A DNA stretch of 64,000 bases. Source: WHSW01 sp963759295. GTDB lineage: Bacteria > Actinomycetota > Thermoleophilia > Solirubrobacterales > 70-9. The stretch covers positions 124,001 through 188,000 of the forward strand of contig CAVWYT010000011.1 in NCBI GenBank assembly GCA_963759295.1, read 5' to 3'. The position numbers were made by a program, and so were the translations under genes. Position 1 is the stretch's first letter; every line of letters starts with the position of its first letter. Below are positions 1 through 9,000 of this stretch, one piece after another. A model generated the notes under the pieces. The model had not been told where the DNA came from and ran no database searches. It saw nothing but the letters and a program-made list of their open reading frames with translations.

Positions 1-1208
1 GAGACGAACCAGGCCTCGAACTGCGAGGCGGGCGGATAGATCGCCAAGTCGAGCAGGGCGCGCGCGAAGCGCCCGTAGGCGTCGAGGTCGCAGGCGGCGG
101 CGCCGGCGAAGTCGCGGACCGGCTCGGCCGTGAAGAACGGGGTCACGAGGCCGGGCGCCGACGCGACCTGCACCGGATGCTCGGAGGCCGCCTCGCGAAG
201 TCCGGCGGCCAACGTCGTCGTGCGCGCCGCGAGGCGCGCGTAGGCGCCGGCGTCGAGCTCGGCCAGGGTGGCGAGGCCGGCCGCGACCGCGAGCGGGTTT
301 CCCGACAGGGTTCCCGCCTGGTAGACGTCGCCGGCCGGGGCGACACGCGACATCAACTCGCGCCGGCCGCCGTACGCGGCCGCCGGCACCCCGCCCCCGA
401 TTACCTTGCCCATGATCGTCAGGTCGGCCTCGGCACCGAACAGTTCCTGGGCGCCGCCGCGTGCTACCCGGAAGCCGCTGATCACCTCGTCGAGGACCAG
501 CAGAGCGCCGTTTGAGTCCGCCGCCTCCCGCAGGAGCCCGAGCAGTCCCGGATCCGGGGGGACGAGCCCCATGTTGGCGGGCAGCGGCTCGGCGATGATC
601 GCCGCGAACTCGTGCCCGGAGACCGCCGCCGCGAGCGCCTCGCGGTCGTTCCAGGGCACGACGACGGTCGCTGCCGCCTGCGCCGCCGGCACGCCGGGGC
701 TCGAGGGGAGTCCCTGCGTCGCCAGCCCCGACCCCGCCTCGGCAAGCAGCCCGTCGACGTGGCCGTGGTAGGCGCCCGCGAACTTGAGCAGCTTCTCGCG
801 TCCGGTCACCGCCCGAGCGAGGCGGATCGCGCTCATCGTCGCCTCGGTCCCCGAGTTGACCATCCGCACCATCTCGACCGAGGCGAACCGATCGCAGACC
901 TCGGCGGCGAGCTCGATCTCGCCCTCCGTCGGCGCGCCGTAGCTGGTTCCGCGGCCGGCGGCCTCCGAGACCGCGGCGACCACGGCCGGATGCGCGTGGC
1001 CGAGGATCAGCGGGCCCCAGGAGCAGACCCAGTCGACGTATCGATGCCCGTCGACGTCGATCAGCTCGAAGCCCTCGCCGCGCTCGACGAAGATCGGATA
1101 CTCACGGCCGATCGATCGCATCGCCCGGACCGGCGAGTTGACGCCGCCGGGCAGCAGGCCGGCGGCTCGGGCGTAGAGGACCTCAGAGGTCCGTGTGTCG
1201 AGACTCAT
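1..1208 (-). CDS. hemL: Glutamate-1-semialdehyde 2,1-aminomutase, C-terminus cut by window edge
   Basis: This PLP enzyme makes 5-aminolevulinate from glutamate-1-semialdehyde, the entry step of C5-pathway tetrapyrrole synthesis. The frame runs open from an ATG at 1208 to the window edge. Family landmarks are LLPGGVNSPVRA near the N-terminus, NSGTEATMSAIRLAR, AYHGHVDG, the PLP-lysine region TIMGKVIGGGVP near residue 267, GTLSGNPLA, and a last visible stretch PPASQFEAWFV, which lies close to the normal end of the family. Only a short tail is missing. The ATG overlaps the stop of the upstream ahbAB-like gene by four bases (ATGA), so hemB, ahbAB and hemL look translationally coupled. Confident call. 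Confidence 0.95.
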   Translation of the reverse strand, partial: MSLDTRTSEVLYARAAGLLPGGVNSPVRAMRSIGREYPIFVERGEGFELIDVDGHRYVDWVCSWGPLILGHAHPAVVAAVSEAAGRGTSYGAPTEGEIELAAEVCDRFASVEMVRMVNSGTEATMSAIRLARAVTGREKLLKFAGAYHGHVDGLLAEAGSGLATQGLPSSPGVPAAQAAATVVVPWNDREALAAAVSGHEFAAIIAEPLPANMGLVPPDPGLLGLLREAADSNGALLVLDEVISGFRVARGGAQELFGAEADLTIMGKVIGGGVPAAAYGGRRELMSRVAPAGDVYQAGTLSGNPLAVAAGLATLAELDAGAYARLAARTTTLAAGLREAASEHPVQVASAPGLVTPFFTAEPVRDFAGAAACDLDAYGRFARALLDLAIYPPASQFEAWFV

Positions 1209-2344
1209 GCACCGCCGTGCTCGGCGTCCCAGCGCGCATAGTCGTCGGTGAAATACTGCAGCCGGATCTTCTTGTACTCCGTCGAGGAGTACAAGACGGC
1301 GCGATCGGAGCCGTGGAGGTCGTGCTCGGCGGCGATCGAGTCGAGGATCGCGTCGCATTCCTGCTTCGAGCGACCGTGGGCCATCGTGAACACCGAATAC
1401 GGCCAGTCGGGGTAGGTCGGCCGCTGGTAGCAGTGCGAGATGCCGCGCACCGACGCCATCCGCGCCCCGACCTCCAGGACCCGGCCCTCGGGCACCCGCC
1501 AGACACCCATGCCGTTGGCGGAGAATCCCGCGCGGCGGTGATAGAGGATCGCTGCCACCCGGCGCAGGATCTTGCGCTCGACCATCGCGCCCAGGTGGTC
1601 GAGGAGCGAATCGGTGCTCATCCCCGCCTCGACGGCAGCCTCGTCGTACGGGCGGTCGGCGACGGCCATCGGTCCCTGGAGCGCGCGGATCACCGCGATA
1701 TCGGTTTCATCGTAGGGCTGCGGCGCCAGCTCGCGGGGCGGCGAGGCGTCCACCGTGGCGGAGAGCGCGTCCGTGCCCCTCTCCATCTCCAGGTTCATGT
1801 TGATCTTGAACAGGGTCAGCGTCGGGAGCTGGCGGATCGACTCGGCGCCGGTCAGGCGCTGGAGTACCTCGAGCGTGCGCTCGAGGCCGAGCTCGGAGTC
1901 CGGCGGGACCGCGATCGTGAACCAGAGGTTGAACTCGTGGGTGCGCAGGTAGTTGTGGGAGACGCCCGGGTGGGAGTTGATGATCTTCGCCGCCCGCTGC
2001 GGATTTGAGGCGTCGACCTTGGCCGCGACCAGCATCGAGGCGTAGCCGAGCGCGCGAGTGTCGAAGATCGGCGTGATCTCGCGGATGATCCGTCCGTCGA
2101 GCAGCCGCTGCGTGCGGCTGATCAGCTCGTCGACCTCGAGCTCGGCCTCGGCGGCGAGCAGCGCGAACGGTTCGGGGTCGAGCGGGAAGCTCGACTGCAG
2201 CAGGTTCATGACCCGCTTGTCGGTCTCGTCGAGCGCGATCGCGGCGCCGTCCTTACGCGACCGGAGCTTCGGCTGCGGGACCTTGAGAGCAGGCGCCCCA
2301 ACGGCGTGGCTCGGCTGCGCTTCGCTTCGCCTCACCGAATCCAC
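1205..2344 (-). CDS. Fused siroheme decarboxylase-like protein (AhbA-AhbB, Lrp/AsnC fold)
   Basis: The protein has 379 residues in two tandem Lrp/AsnC-like halves. The first half (about 38-190) carries GVSHNYLRTHEFNLWFTIA at 127-145, the signature of AhbA/NirD-type subunits. The second half (about 210-375) carries SHCYQRPTYPDWPYSVFTMA at 303-322, the signature of AhbB/NirH-type subunits. Known relatives decarboxylate siroheme to 12,18-didecarboxysiroheme on the way to haem or haem d1. Automatic pipelines often call such proteins AsnC regulators. It lies between hemB and hemL with overlaps on both sides, which supports a tetrapyrrole role. The start is a GTG at 2344 overlapping the hemB stop by 13 bases; a start slightly downstream is possible. 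A regulatory function is not excluded. Confidence 0.8.
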   Translation of the reverse strand: MDSVRRSEAQPSHAVGAPALKVPQPKLRSRKDGAAIALDETDKRVMNLLQSSFPLDPEPFALLAAEAELEVDELISRTQRLLDGRIIREITPIFDTRALGYASMLVAAKVDASNPQRAAKIINSHPGVSHNYLRTHEFNLWFTIAVPPDSELGLERTLEVLQRLTGAESIRQLPTLTLFKINMNLEMERGTDALSATVDASPPRELAPQPYDETDIAVIRALQGPMAVADRPYDEAAVEAGMSTDSLLDHLGAMVERKILRRVAAILYHRRAGFSANGMGVWRVPEGRVLEVGARMASVRGISHCYQRPTYPDWPYSVFTMAHGRSKQECDAILDSIAAEHDLHGSDRAVLYSSTEYKKIRLQYFTDDYARWDAEHGGA

Positions 2345-3303
2345 CCGGCGGCCTGCTTGGCGAAGTAGCTCAGGATCACGTCGGCACCGGCGCGGCGGAT
2401 CGAGGTCAGGGTCTCGAGCGCGGCGGCCTGCTCGTCGATCCAGCCGTTCTCCGCGGCGGCCTTCAGCATCGAGTACTCGCCTGAGACCTGATAGGCGGCG
2501 ATCGGCAGGTCGGTGTCCTCTCGGACCGCCCTGATCACGTCGAGGTACGGGAGAGCGGGCTTGACCATCACCATGTCGGCGCCTTCGGAGACGTCGAGCC
2601 GGACCTCGCGCAGCGCCTCGCGCGCATTGGCGGGATCCATCTGGTAGCCGCGGCGGTCCCCGAACTCGGGCGTCGACTCGGCCGCCTCGCGGAACGGCCC
2701 GTAGAACGCCGAGGCGTACTTCGCCGAGTAGGCGATGATCGCGACGTCGGGGTGGCCCTCCTCGTCGAGCTGGTGGCGGATGATCCCGATCCGGCCGTCC
2801 ATCATGTCCGACGGGGCGACGACGTCGGCGCCGGCCTCGGCATGGGAGATCGCGGTCTTCGCCAGCAGCTCGACCGTGATGTCGTTGTCGACCTGGCCGT
2901 CGCGGACGAAGCCGCAGTGACCGTGGGAGGTGTACTCGCAGAGGCAGACGTCGGTGATCACGGTGAGCTCGGGGTGGGCCTCCTTGAGCGCCCGGACCGC
3001 TAGCTGGACGACGCCCTCGTCGTCGTAGGCGCCCGAGCCGGACTCGTCCTTGTCGGCGGGAATCCCGAACAGCACCACCGCCTCGATCCCGACCGTCCGC
3101 AGCTCCGAGGCCTCGGCGACGAGCTCGTTGATCGAGAAGCGCTCGACGCCGGGCATCGACTCGACCGGCTCGCGGACGTCCTCGCCGGTGACGACGAACA
3201 GCGGCTGAACCAAATGCCGCGGCGACAGCTGCGTCTCGCGCACGAGGTCGCGGAGCGCCCCGGTCCGCCGCAGGCGCCGCAGGCGCGTGGCGGGAAAGCT
3301 CAC
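2332..3303 (-). CDS. hemB: Porphobilinogen synthase (delta-aminolevulinate dehydratase)
   Basis: It condenses two 5-aminolevulinate molecules to porphobilinogen in the cytoplasm. The zinc-type cysteine cluster DVCLCEYTSHGHCG is present, as are both active-site lysine regions, IIAYSAKYASAFYGPFR and MVMVKPALPYLD, and the end SGEYSMLKAAAENGWI. The open frame extends to 3522, but the upstream part has no homology-like character, so I place the start at a GTG at 3303, giving 323 residues, the usual family length. It heads the hemB-ahbAB-hemL overlap group on the minus strand, about 95 bases after the stress-protein gene. Confidence 0.95.
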   Translation of the reverse strand: MSFPATRLRRLRRTGALRDLVRETQLSPRHLVQPLFVVTGEDVREPVESMPGVERFSINELVAEASELRTVGIEAVVLFGIPADKDESGSGAYDDEGVVQLAVRALKEAHPELTVITDVCLCEYTSHGHCGFVRDGQVDNDITVELLAKTAISHAEAGADVVAPSDMMDGRIGIIRHQLDEEGHPDVAIIAYSAKYASAFYGPFREAAESTPEFGDRRGYQMDPANAREALREVRLDVSEGADMVMVKPALPYLDVIRAVREDTDLPIAAYQVSGEYSMLKAAAENGWIDEQAAALETLTSIRRAGADVILSYFAKQAAGWIR

Positions 3304-3397
3304 GACACCCGGACCGCGCTTCGCCTCGCGCGATTGCTGTTCGTTTGTGGCTCCGCGCTCACGGACTGGATTGTAGGCGCGAGGCCCTGCGCCAGCT

Positions 3398-3862
3398 CTA
3401 ATCGGGGGGGCCGTTCGGGTCGATCTCCGCCTCGTCCGGGTGGATGACGAGCGTCGCCACGCGCGAGTGGTAGTGCACGTACGCGCCGACGCTTCCGAGC
3501 AGATTGCTCGCCACCCGCCCACGCCCGCGAGACCCCATCACCAGCAGATCGTGGTCGCCGGCGTCGATCTGCTCCACGATCCGCTCGCCCGCGTTCCCTT
3601 GCTTGAGCACGATCGTCGCCGGAAGCTCCTCGGGCAGCGACTCGACCGCGGCGCGCAGCAGGCGGTCGGTCTCCTCCTCGGCCTCACGCTCGAGCGCGCC
3701 GACGTCGACCTGCGCGCGATAGGCGTAGGAGGGGACCTCGGGAGAGACGGCGATGATCGTCAGGCGAGCGTTGAGGGCGAGCGCCAGCTCGGCAGCGACG
3801 TCCAGCGCCCGCTTCCCGGTCGGCGAGGGATCGAGCGCGGCAAGGATGCTTTGAAAGACCAT
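3398..3862 (-). CDS. Universal stress protein (UspA family)
   Basis: This is a single-domain Usp of 154 residues. It begins MVFQSILAALDPSPTGKRAL, typical of the first strand and loop, and ends with the ATP-binding pattern GSRGRGRVASNLLGSVGAYV followed by HSRVATLVI, so it should belong to the nucleotide-binding subclass. Family members are small cytoplasmic stress-response proteins whose exact role varies. The start codon lies just 10 bases after the stop of the ABC permease upstream on the same strand, so it is probably cotranscribed with the exporter. Nothing in the sequence identifies its partner or stress. Confidence 0.9.
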   Translation of the reverse strand: MVFQSILAALDPSPTGKRALDVAAELALALNARLTIIAVSPEVPSYAYRAQVDVGALEREAEEETDRLLRAAVESLPEELPATIVLKQGNAGERIVEQIDAGDHDLLVMGSRGRGRVASNLLGSVGAYVHYHSRVATLVIHPDEAEIDPNGPPD

Positions 3863-3872
3863 CGCGCCCGCC

Positions 3873-5231
3873 TCAGGCGAACCGCCTCAGGGCGAGACGG
3901 GCGAGCACTCCGTAGGCGAGCACGATCGCCGCCAGGTGCAAGAGCGGGACACCGACCGACGGGCCCGCCGCGTCGAGGCCGCCCTGGATCGCGTCGAGCG
4001 CGGGATCGAACGGAAACAGAGCGCGGACGAACTCGATCGCGTGGAACACCGCCGCGCTCACCGTTCCGGATGGGACCAGCGACAACAGCGCGAGCGGCAG
4101 CGAGACCATGAACGCGAGCAGCGAGCTGGCGCGCACCTCCTTCGCGGAACCACCGATCGCGGCGCCGAAGGCGGCAAAGCCGGCGCCGCCGGCCACCACC
4201 GCGATCAGGATCAGCGGGGCGCGGGCCCAGTCGACCGAGACGAGCGCGGTGAGCGCGACGAGCAGGATCATCGTGACCGCAAACGACGCGACAACGCCCA
4301 GGGTGAGCTTCTCTGCGAGCAGGCCGGTGGTGCCCACGAGCCCGCGGGTAATCCGTCCGAAGGCGTTCTCCTCGCGCTCGAGCGCCAGCGAGCCGGCGAC
4401 GAGGAGCACGGTGACGAACATCAACGTCATCGTCACCGCGACCGCGATCGCGAACGTGTCGAGCTCGGAGGTGTCGCCCGCCACGACCTGCTTGTCGACC
4501 GAGATCGGCTCCGCGACAGCGCCGAGCAGCGGGAGCGCGGAGTCGAGGTTCTGGCGGGCGAGGTCGGCGAACCGGACGACGCGGGCGAGGGCACCCTGCG
4601 CGGGGCTGTCGGAGGGGAGTTGGCGTGCGACGGCGCGCATGATCGCGCTCGCCTTCCGGAGGCCGAGGATGTCGACGTCGCCGAGGATCGGGATGCTGAA
4701 CGAGCCGCCCTTGATCAGCAGGTCGAGGTACGTCGCCGCCTCGTCGGAGATTCGCTGGGAGAGAATCAGGTTCGCCTCCGTGACCAGCGCCTGGATCCGG
4801 TCGTCGACGAGGCTCGCCTTCACGGGGTCGTCCTGGTTGACGAGCACATCGACGGTCGGCTGCTGGGGGTTGAGGCCGGCGAGCGAGTTGAGCCGATCGA
4901 GCAGGTCCGGGGGCAGGATCAGGGCCGCGATCACCTCACCGTCGGAGACCTTCTCCTCGGCCTCGCTGCGAGAGGAGACGTCGACGCACTCGACCCGCTC
5001 GCAGAGCTCGCCGCGGGCGAGGTCGCGGTCGATCGCCTCGTTGCCGCTTCCGAGCTGGAAGTCCTGGCTCGCGGGGACCTCGTTCAAGAACGCGACCCGC
5101 GGCTTGGAGTTGTCCGCCGAGAGCGCGAACCCGATCAACAGCCCGAGGACGATCGGATAGCCCACCAGCAAGGCGACGATCAACGGCGAGCGGCGCAGGA
5201 TCTGCAGATCCTTGAGCAACAGCCAGCGCAT
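3873..5231 (-). CDS. ABC-2 type exporter permease
   Basis: Membrane component of 452 residues. One transmembrane helix near the N-terminus (MRWLLLKDLQILRRSPLIVA, then a hydrophobic run) is followed by a large extracytoplasmic region of about 200 residues and then five or so helices in the C-terminal half, the usual architecture of ABC-2 permeases of the YhgE/LinA/DrrB-like type. The ATG at 5231 lies about 20 bases after the stop of the matching ATPase gene. The frame is open upstream to 5360, but that part overlaps the ATPase and is not credible. The substrate cannot be read; drug, lipid or polymer export are all possible. Confidence 0.85.
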   Translation of the reverse strand: MRWLLLKDLQILRRSPLIVALLVGYPIVLGLLIGFALSADNSKPRVAFLNEVPASQDFQLGSGNEAIDRDLARGELCERVECVDVSSRSEAEEKVSDGEVIAALILPPDLLDRLNSLAGLNPQQPTVDVLVNQDDPVKASLVDDRIQALVTEANLILSQRISDEAATYLDLLIKGGSFSIPILGDVDILGLRKASAIMRAVARQLPSDSPAQGALARVVRFADLARQNLDSALPLLGAVAEPISVDKQVVAGDTSELDTFAIAVAVTMTLMFVTVLLVAGSLALEREENAFGRITRGLVGTTGLLAEKLTLGVVASFAVTMILLVALTALVSVDWARAPLILIAVVAGGAGFAAFGAAIGGSAKEVRASSLLAFMVSLPLALLSLVPSGTVSAAVFHAIEFVRALFPFDPALDAIQGGLDAAGPSVGVPLLHLAAIVLAYGVLARLALRRFA

Positions 5232-5250
5232 CTCGCCTAGTCCCTCACCG

Positions 5251-5970
5251 CTAGTGGCCGCGCTCGCGCAGGAAGCGGACGAAGGCTGCCTCGAAGTCGC
5301 CGGCCGATCCGGGAACCGCGTCGTGGAGCTCGGCCGAGGTCCCGTCGAAGACGTCCTCACCGTCGGCGAGCACCAGCACCCGCGATCCGTAGCGCTCGGC
5401 CTCCAGCAGATGGTGCGTCGTGTAGATCACCGTCGTCCCCGACCCGGCGAGGCCGAGGACGAACTCCCAGAGGCGCTCGCGCTGGCGCGGGTCGAGCCCG
5501 GTCGAGGGCTCGTCGAGGAGCAGCACCACGGGCGCCGAAAGCAGGCCGATGGCGATGTTGACACGCTGCTGGTTGCCGCCCGAGAGCGTCCCGACCTGGT
5601 CGTCGCGGCGCTCGTGGAGCCCGGTCTGGTCGAGCATGCGCTCGACCGCCGCGTCGACGTCCGCGACTCCCTCGAGGTGCGCGAACAGGCGCAGGTTCTC
5701 GGCCACCGTCAGCCGCCGGTACATCGCCGCGGTCTGCGGTACCCAGCCGATCTGCTCCGGTTCGGAGATCGTCCCCGAGTCGGCGGCGAGGATCCCGGCC
5801 AGGATCGAGAGCAGGGTCGTCTTGCCGGCGCCGTTGGGGCCGATCACGGCGAGCAGCTCACCCCGGCCGGCCGCGAACGAGACCCCCCGCAGCGCCGCTC
5901 GCTCGCCGAAGCTCTTGCTCAGCCCGCTGACCTCGATCACCGCACCGGCGGCGTCCAAGTTCCCGCTCAC
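5251..5970 (-). CDS. ABC transporter ATP-binding protein
   Basis: Nucleotide-binding domain of 239 residues with Walker A GPNGAGKTTLL, Q-loop region GWVPQTAAMYRRLTV, signature LSGGNQQRVNIAIG, Walker B VVLLLDEPSTGLDP and H-loop IYTTHHLLEAE. It pairs with the ABC-2 permease immediately downstream, and the two form a minimal exporter. I chose the GTG at 5970 because the frame upstream runs into the divergent YmdB gene that starts at 6020. The short divergent spacer of 49 bases must hold both promoters. The substrate is unknown. Confidence 0.92.
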   Translation of the reverse strand: MSGNLDAAGAVIEVSGLSKSFGERAALRGVSFAAGRGELLAVIGPNGAGKTTLLSILAGILAADSGTISEPEQIGWVPQTAAMYRRLTVAENLRLFAHLEGVADVDAAVERMLDQTGLHERRDDQVGTLSGGNQQRVNIAIGLLSAPVVLLLDEPSTGLDPRQRERLWEFVLGLAGSGTTVIYTTHHLLEAERYGSRVLVLADGEDVFDGTSAELHDAVPGSAGDFEAAFVRFLRERGH

Positions 5971-6019
5971 CGACGAAAACCTACGGGACGGATCGCACCG
6001 GCGGATAGGCTGGCCGAGG

Positions 6020-6799
6020 ATGAAGGTGTTGTTCGTCGGCGACGTGGTCGGCAAGCCCGGCCGCGCCGGGCTCGAGCGATCGATGCCGGATCTGCGCGAG
6101 CGCCACGCGCCGGACCTCGTGATCGTCAACGGCGAGAACACGGCCGGGGGTCTCGGGATCACCGCGAAGACAGGCGCCGAGCTGTTCGCGCTGGGCGCCG
6201 ACGTGATCACCCTCGGCAACCACGCCTTCCGCCACCGCGACGCGTTCTCCTACCTGGATCAGACCGAGCGGGTGATCCGGCCGGCGAACTTCATGGCCGG
6301 CAACCCCGGTCACGGCCACACGATCGTCGAGGCCGCCGGGATGCGGCTCTGCGTGATCAACCTGATCGGCCAGGTGCAGCTGCGCGCCGCGCGCTCGCCG
6401 TTCACCGAATCGGACGCGCTTCTCGACCGGCTCGCGGGGGACGCCGATGCGTTCTTCGTCGACTTCCACGCCGAGGTGACCTCCGAGAAGGTGGCGATGG
6501 GCTGGCATCTGGACGGACGCGCGGCGGCGGTCGTCGGCACCCATACGCACGTCCCGACGGCGGACGCCAGAGTGCTGCCCGGGGGAACCGCCTACGTCTC
6601 CGACGTCGGCATGACCGGCTCGCGGCAGAGCGTGCTCGGGGTGCGGTGGGAGCAGGCCCTGGAGAGCTTTCGAACCCAGATGGCGGTCAGGTTCACGACC
6701 GCCGAGGAGGACGTGTGGATCAACGCCGTCGTGGTCGAGATCGGCGACAACGGGCTCGCGCGCTCGATCGAGCAGGTGCTCGAGCCGGCGCTCGACTGA
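6020..6799 (+). CDS. YmdB-family metallophosphoesterase (TIGR00282 type)
   Basis: Calcineurin-like phosphoesterase of 259 residues. Metal-ligand motifs are visible: GDVVGKPGR at the N-terminus, IVNGENTAGG, TLGNHAF, VDFHAEVTSEK and VVGTHTHVPTAD, followed by SDVGMTG. Members such as B. subtilis YmdB hydrolyse 2',3'-cyclic nucleotides and affect biofilm and sporulation decisions. It is usually linked with rny in Firmicutes; no rny is seen here. The ATG at 6020 follows TGGCCGAGG and gives the normal family length; the frame is open further upstream only over the divergent ABC gene. Confidence 0.9.
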   Translation: MKVLFVGDVVGKPGRAGLERSMPDLRERHAPDLVIVNGENTAGGLGITAKTGAELFALGADVITLGNHAFRHRDAFSYLDQTERVIRPANFMAGNPGHGHTIVEAAGMRLCVINLIGQVQLRAARSPFTESDALLDRLAGDADAFFVDFHAEVTSEKVAMGWHLDGRAAAVVGTHTHVPTADARVLPGGTAYVSDVGMTGSRQSVLGVRWEQALESFRTQMAVRFTTAEEDVWINAVVVEIGDNGLARSIEQVLEPALD

Positions 6800-6802
6800 G
6801 CC

Positions 6803-8482
6803 TCAAGCGAGCGCCGGACGCGACCGTCCCGCGGCGAGCGCGAGCAGCAATCCGGGCAAGAACCACGGGATGTAGAGATAGAACCAGTGATCGACCGAGA
6901 GCTGGAGGGCGATCAGGACCGCGGCGCTGAGCGCGCCGACCTGCGGCAGCGTGCGCCGGGAGGGGACGAGTGCCAGGCCCAGGGCGCAGAGCGCGGTAAG
7001 GGCGAAGAGCGCCGTCTGCAGCCACTGGACACCGTCGATCTGGCCCCAGACGCTGAACGGCGAGCTGCGGTCGAGCTGGCTCGAGACGGTGCGGTCGAGG
7101 AAGGTGCCGAGACCGGGATCGATCGCCGGGTAGGCCACCGTGAGGGCGATGACCGCGGCGAACGCCGCCGTGAACAGCGCCGCCGAGCGCAGCTCCGGCA
7201 GCCTGCGGCGAAGCCGACCGCCCGATCGTCCCGGGTCGGGGCGCAAGAGGCCGCGAAACCCCGTCGCGTACAGCGGCGCCAACGCCAGGGGCGCGAACTT
7301 CGTCATCGTCGCGATAGCCAGCGTCGCGCCGCGCGACAGCGGTCGCGCGAACAGGGCCAGCGACCAGGCGAGCAGCGCCGCGACGAGGGCGTCGTTGGAG
7401 TTCGATTGCAGCGCGAAGCCGGTGTACGGGTAGGCGAGCCAGGCGAACGCGAGCACGACGCCGAGCTCGCGCCCGGATCGTCCCGGGCGCAATCGCAACC
7501 CGCACCACAGCAGGCCGAGGACCGTCGCGAGGTCGAAGGCGATCGCCGCGGCGTGCGAGGCCGGGAGCTCGTCCCACTCGCCGCTCCAAGGCAGCACGAG
7601 CTCGAACGGGACGTACGCGTAGTAGTTGGCCGGGCCGTAGGTGTCCCCGAACCGGTTGTTCTCCGGGAACTCGTCCTCGCCCCACAACGTCTCGCCGTGA
7701 GTGATCCGGTCGGCGCCGATCGTCCCCGCGTAGCCAACGTCGATCACGCCGGAGTCGGCGACGTTGAGAGTGATGCGGAAGGCGACCAAGACGATCGCGG
7801 CGATCGCCAGCCAAGAGATCGGCACGGTCGGGCGCAGGCCCACCCCACCGCGGAGTCCGACCCAGAGCATGCGCGCGAGCAGGTAGACGAGCGCCGGGTA
7901 GACGAGCGGCACGGAGATCCCGATCTCGCCGCGGTTGAAGAATATGTGAGAGATGCCGAACGAGAGCAGGACGAGCAGGTCCAGGTGGACGATCCGCAGC
8001 GGACGCCGCCAGTCGAAGAGGCCGGCGACGAAGATCAGGCAGAGCGGAATCCAGACGTACGGCGCGTTGAGGACGTGGCCGAACTGCCCGCCGTAGCCGC
8101 GCGCCATCGGCCACGCCACCTGATACCCGGTCCACGCCTCGCGGATCCGGCCCGTCACTCCGTCGACCTTGACCTGGGCGACCTCGCGTCCGTCCGCCGA
8201 GTAGCCGACCTGCCAGGCGCCGTCGTCGGTGGTCTGGATCGCGGTCTCGAGCCCGCCGTAGCGACCTGTCTGCTCGGCCACCTGCGGTTGCTCGTCGGCG
8301 AGGTCGACCGCTACTCGGGCGGAGATCTCGAACCCGTCCGGGGTCGGCGGCAGGTACCCGGGCGGCGACGGAGACGTCGCGGTCGACCCCGGGGTCCGGC
8401 CGACGCCGGCGGCGTGGGCCGCGGCCGGAGCTAACAGGCAGAGGACCGCAGCGCCGGCAAGCCCGGCTACCCGAAGGTCCAC
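6803..8482 (-). CDS. Large polytopic membrane protein, glycosyltransferase-like (GT87/mannosyltransferase-type)
   Basis: 559 residues with an N-terminal signal-like segment ending near AAAHAAG, an extracytoplasmic stretch of about 110 residues that includes a PepSY-like TGRIREAWTGYQVAWPMARG element, and then about ten hydrophobic helices. The loop DRITHGETLWGED followed by FGDTYGPANYYAYVPFE resembles the first periplasmic loop of polyprenol-dependent glycosyltransferases, where acidic residues are catalytic. Its start (GTG 8482) overlaps the gtrA stop by 16 bases, and GtrA proteins often move or serve polyprenyl-linked sugars. I infer a role in surface glycosylation; donor and acceptor are unknown. 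Confidence 0.65.
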   Translation of the reverse strand: MDLRVAGLAGAAVLCLLAPAAAHAAGVGRTPGSTATSPSPPGYLPPTPDGFEISARVAVDLADEQPQVAEQTGRYGGLETAIQTTDDGAWQVGYSADGREVAQVKVDGVTGRIREAWTGYQVAWPMARGYGGQFGHVLNAPYVWIPLCLIFVAGLFDWRRPLRIVHLDLLVLLSFGISHIFFNRGEIGISVPLVYPALVYLLARMLWVGLRGGVGLRPTVPISWLAIAAIVLVAFRITLNVADSGVIDVGYAGTIGADRITHGETLWGEDEFPENNRFGDTYGPANYYAYVPFELVLPWSGEWDELPASHAAAIAFDLATVLGLLWCGLRLRPGRSGRELGVVLAFAWLAYPYTGFALQSNSNDALVAALLAWSLALFARPLSRGATLAIATMTKFAPLALAPLYATGFRGLLRPDPGRSGGRLRRRLPELRSAALFTAAFAAVIALTVAYPAIDPGLGTFLDRTVSSQLDRSSPFSVWGQIDGVQWLQTALFALTALCALGLALVPSRRTLPQVGALSAAVLIALQLSVDHWFYLYIPWFLPGLLLALAAGRSRPALA

Positions 8483-9000
8483 AGTTTGTTGCCGATGAAG
8501 TTCACCGGCATCGAGAGCGCCACCGCGATCGCCTGCGCGGGCAGCTCCCCGACCCCGAGCGCCGAGACGAGGAGCTCGAGCAGGACGAGGTTGAAGCCGA
8601 GGCCGACGATGCTGATCGCAAAGAAGCGCGCCGCCTGAAATCCGGCGTGGCCGTCGCGGGCACCGAACGTCCAGTGCCGGTTGAGCACGAAGTTGTTGCT
8701 GACCGCGACGCAGAACGCCCCGATCGCCGCCCCGATGTGGTGGATGCCGGCCGGCCCGGCGAGCAGGCCGAAGACGATGAGGTTGACCGCGTATCCGGAG
8801 CCGCCGACGAGCCCGAACCTGAACAGCTGCACCCAGTTGGCGGGTTCACGCGTGCCGAGATGGATGCGGCGGATCAGTCGCCAGGTCCAGTGGGCTGCGC
8901 GGGCTCCGAGCCCCTCGCCGGCGATCCACGGCGGCGGCTCGGCGGCGGCTCGGGACCGCGGCGGGCGCTGCTCCGACAGCGTGCCGGCCGGCTCGTTCAC
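8467..9000 (-). CDS. GtrA-family membrane protein
   Basis: 177 residues with four transmembrane helices and the family landmarks LFRFGLVGGSGYAVN, the asparagine-rich turn SNNFVLNRHWTFG after helix 2, and PVNFIGNKLWTFG at the C-terminus. GtrA proteins are thought to flip polyprenyl-phosphate-linked sugars in O-antigen, arabinogalactan or teichoic-acid modification. The GTG start at 9000 overlaps the stop of the upstream phosphoesterase by four bases (GTGA), and the stop overlaps the next membrane-glycosyltransferase-like gene. The operon context supports a shared role in sugar transfer at the membrane. Confidence 0.88.
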   Translation of the reverse strand: MNEPAGTLSEQRPPRSRAAAEPPPWIAGEGLGARAAHWTWRLIRRIHLGTREPANWVQLFRFGLVGGSGYAVNLIVFGLLAGPAGIHHIGAAIGAFCVAVSNNFVLNRHWTFGARDGHAGFQAARFFAISIVGLGFNLVLLELLVSALGVGELPAQAIAVALSMPVNFIGNKLWTFG

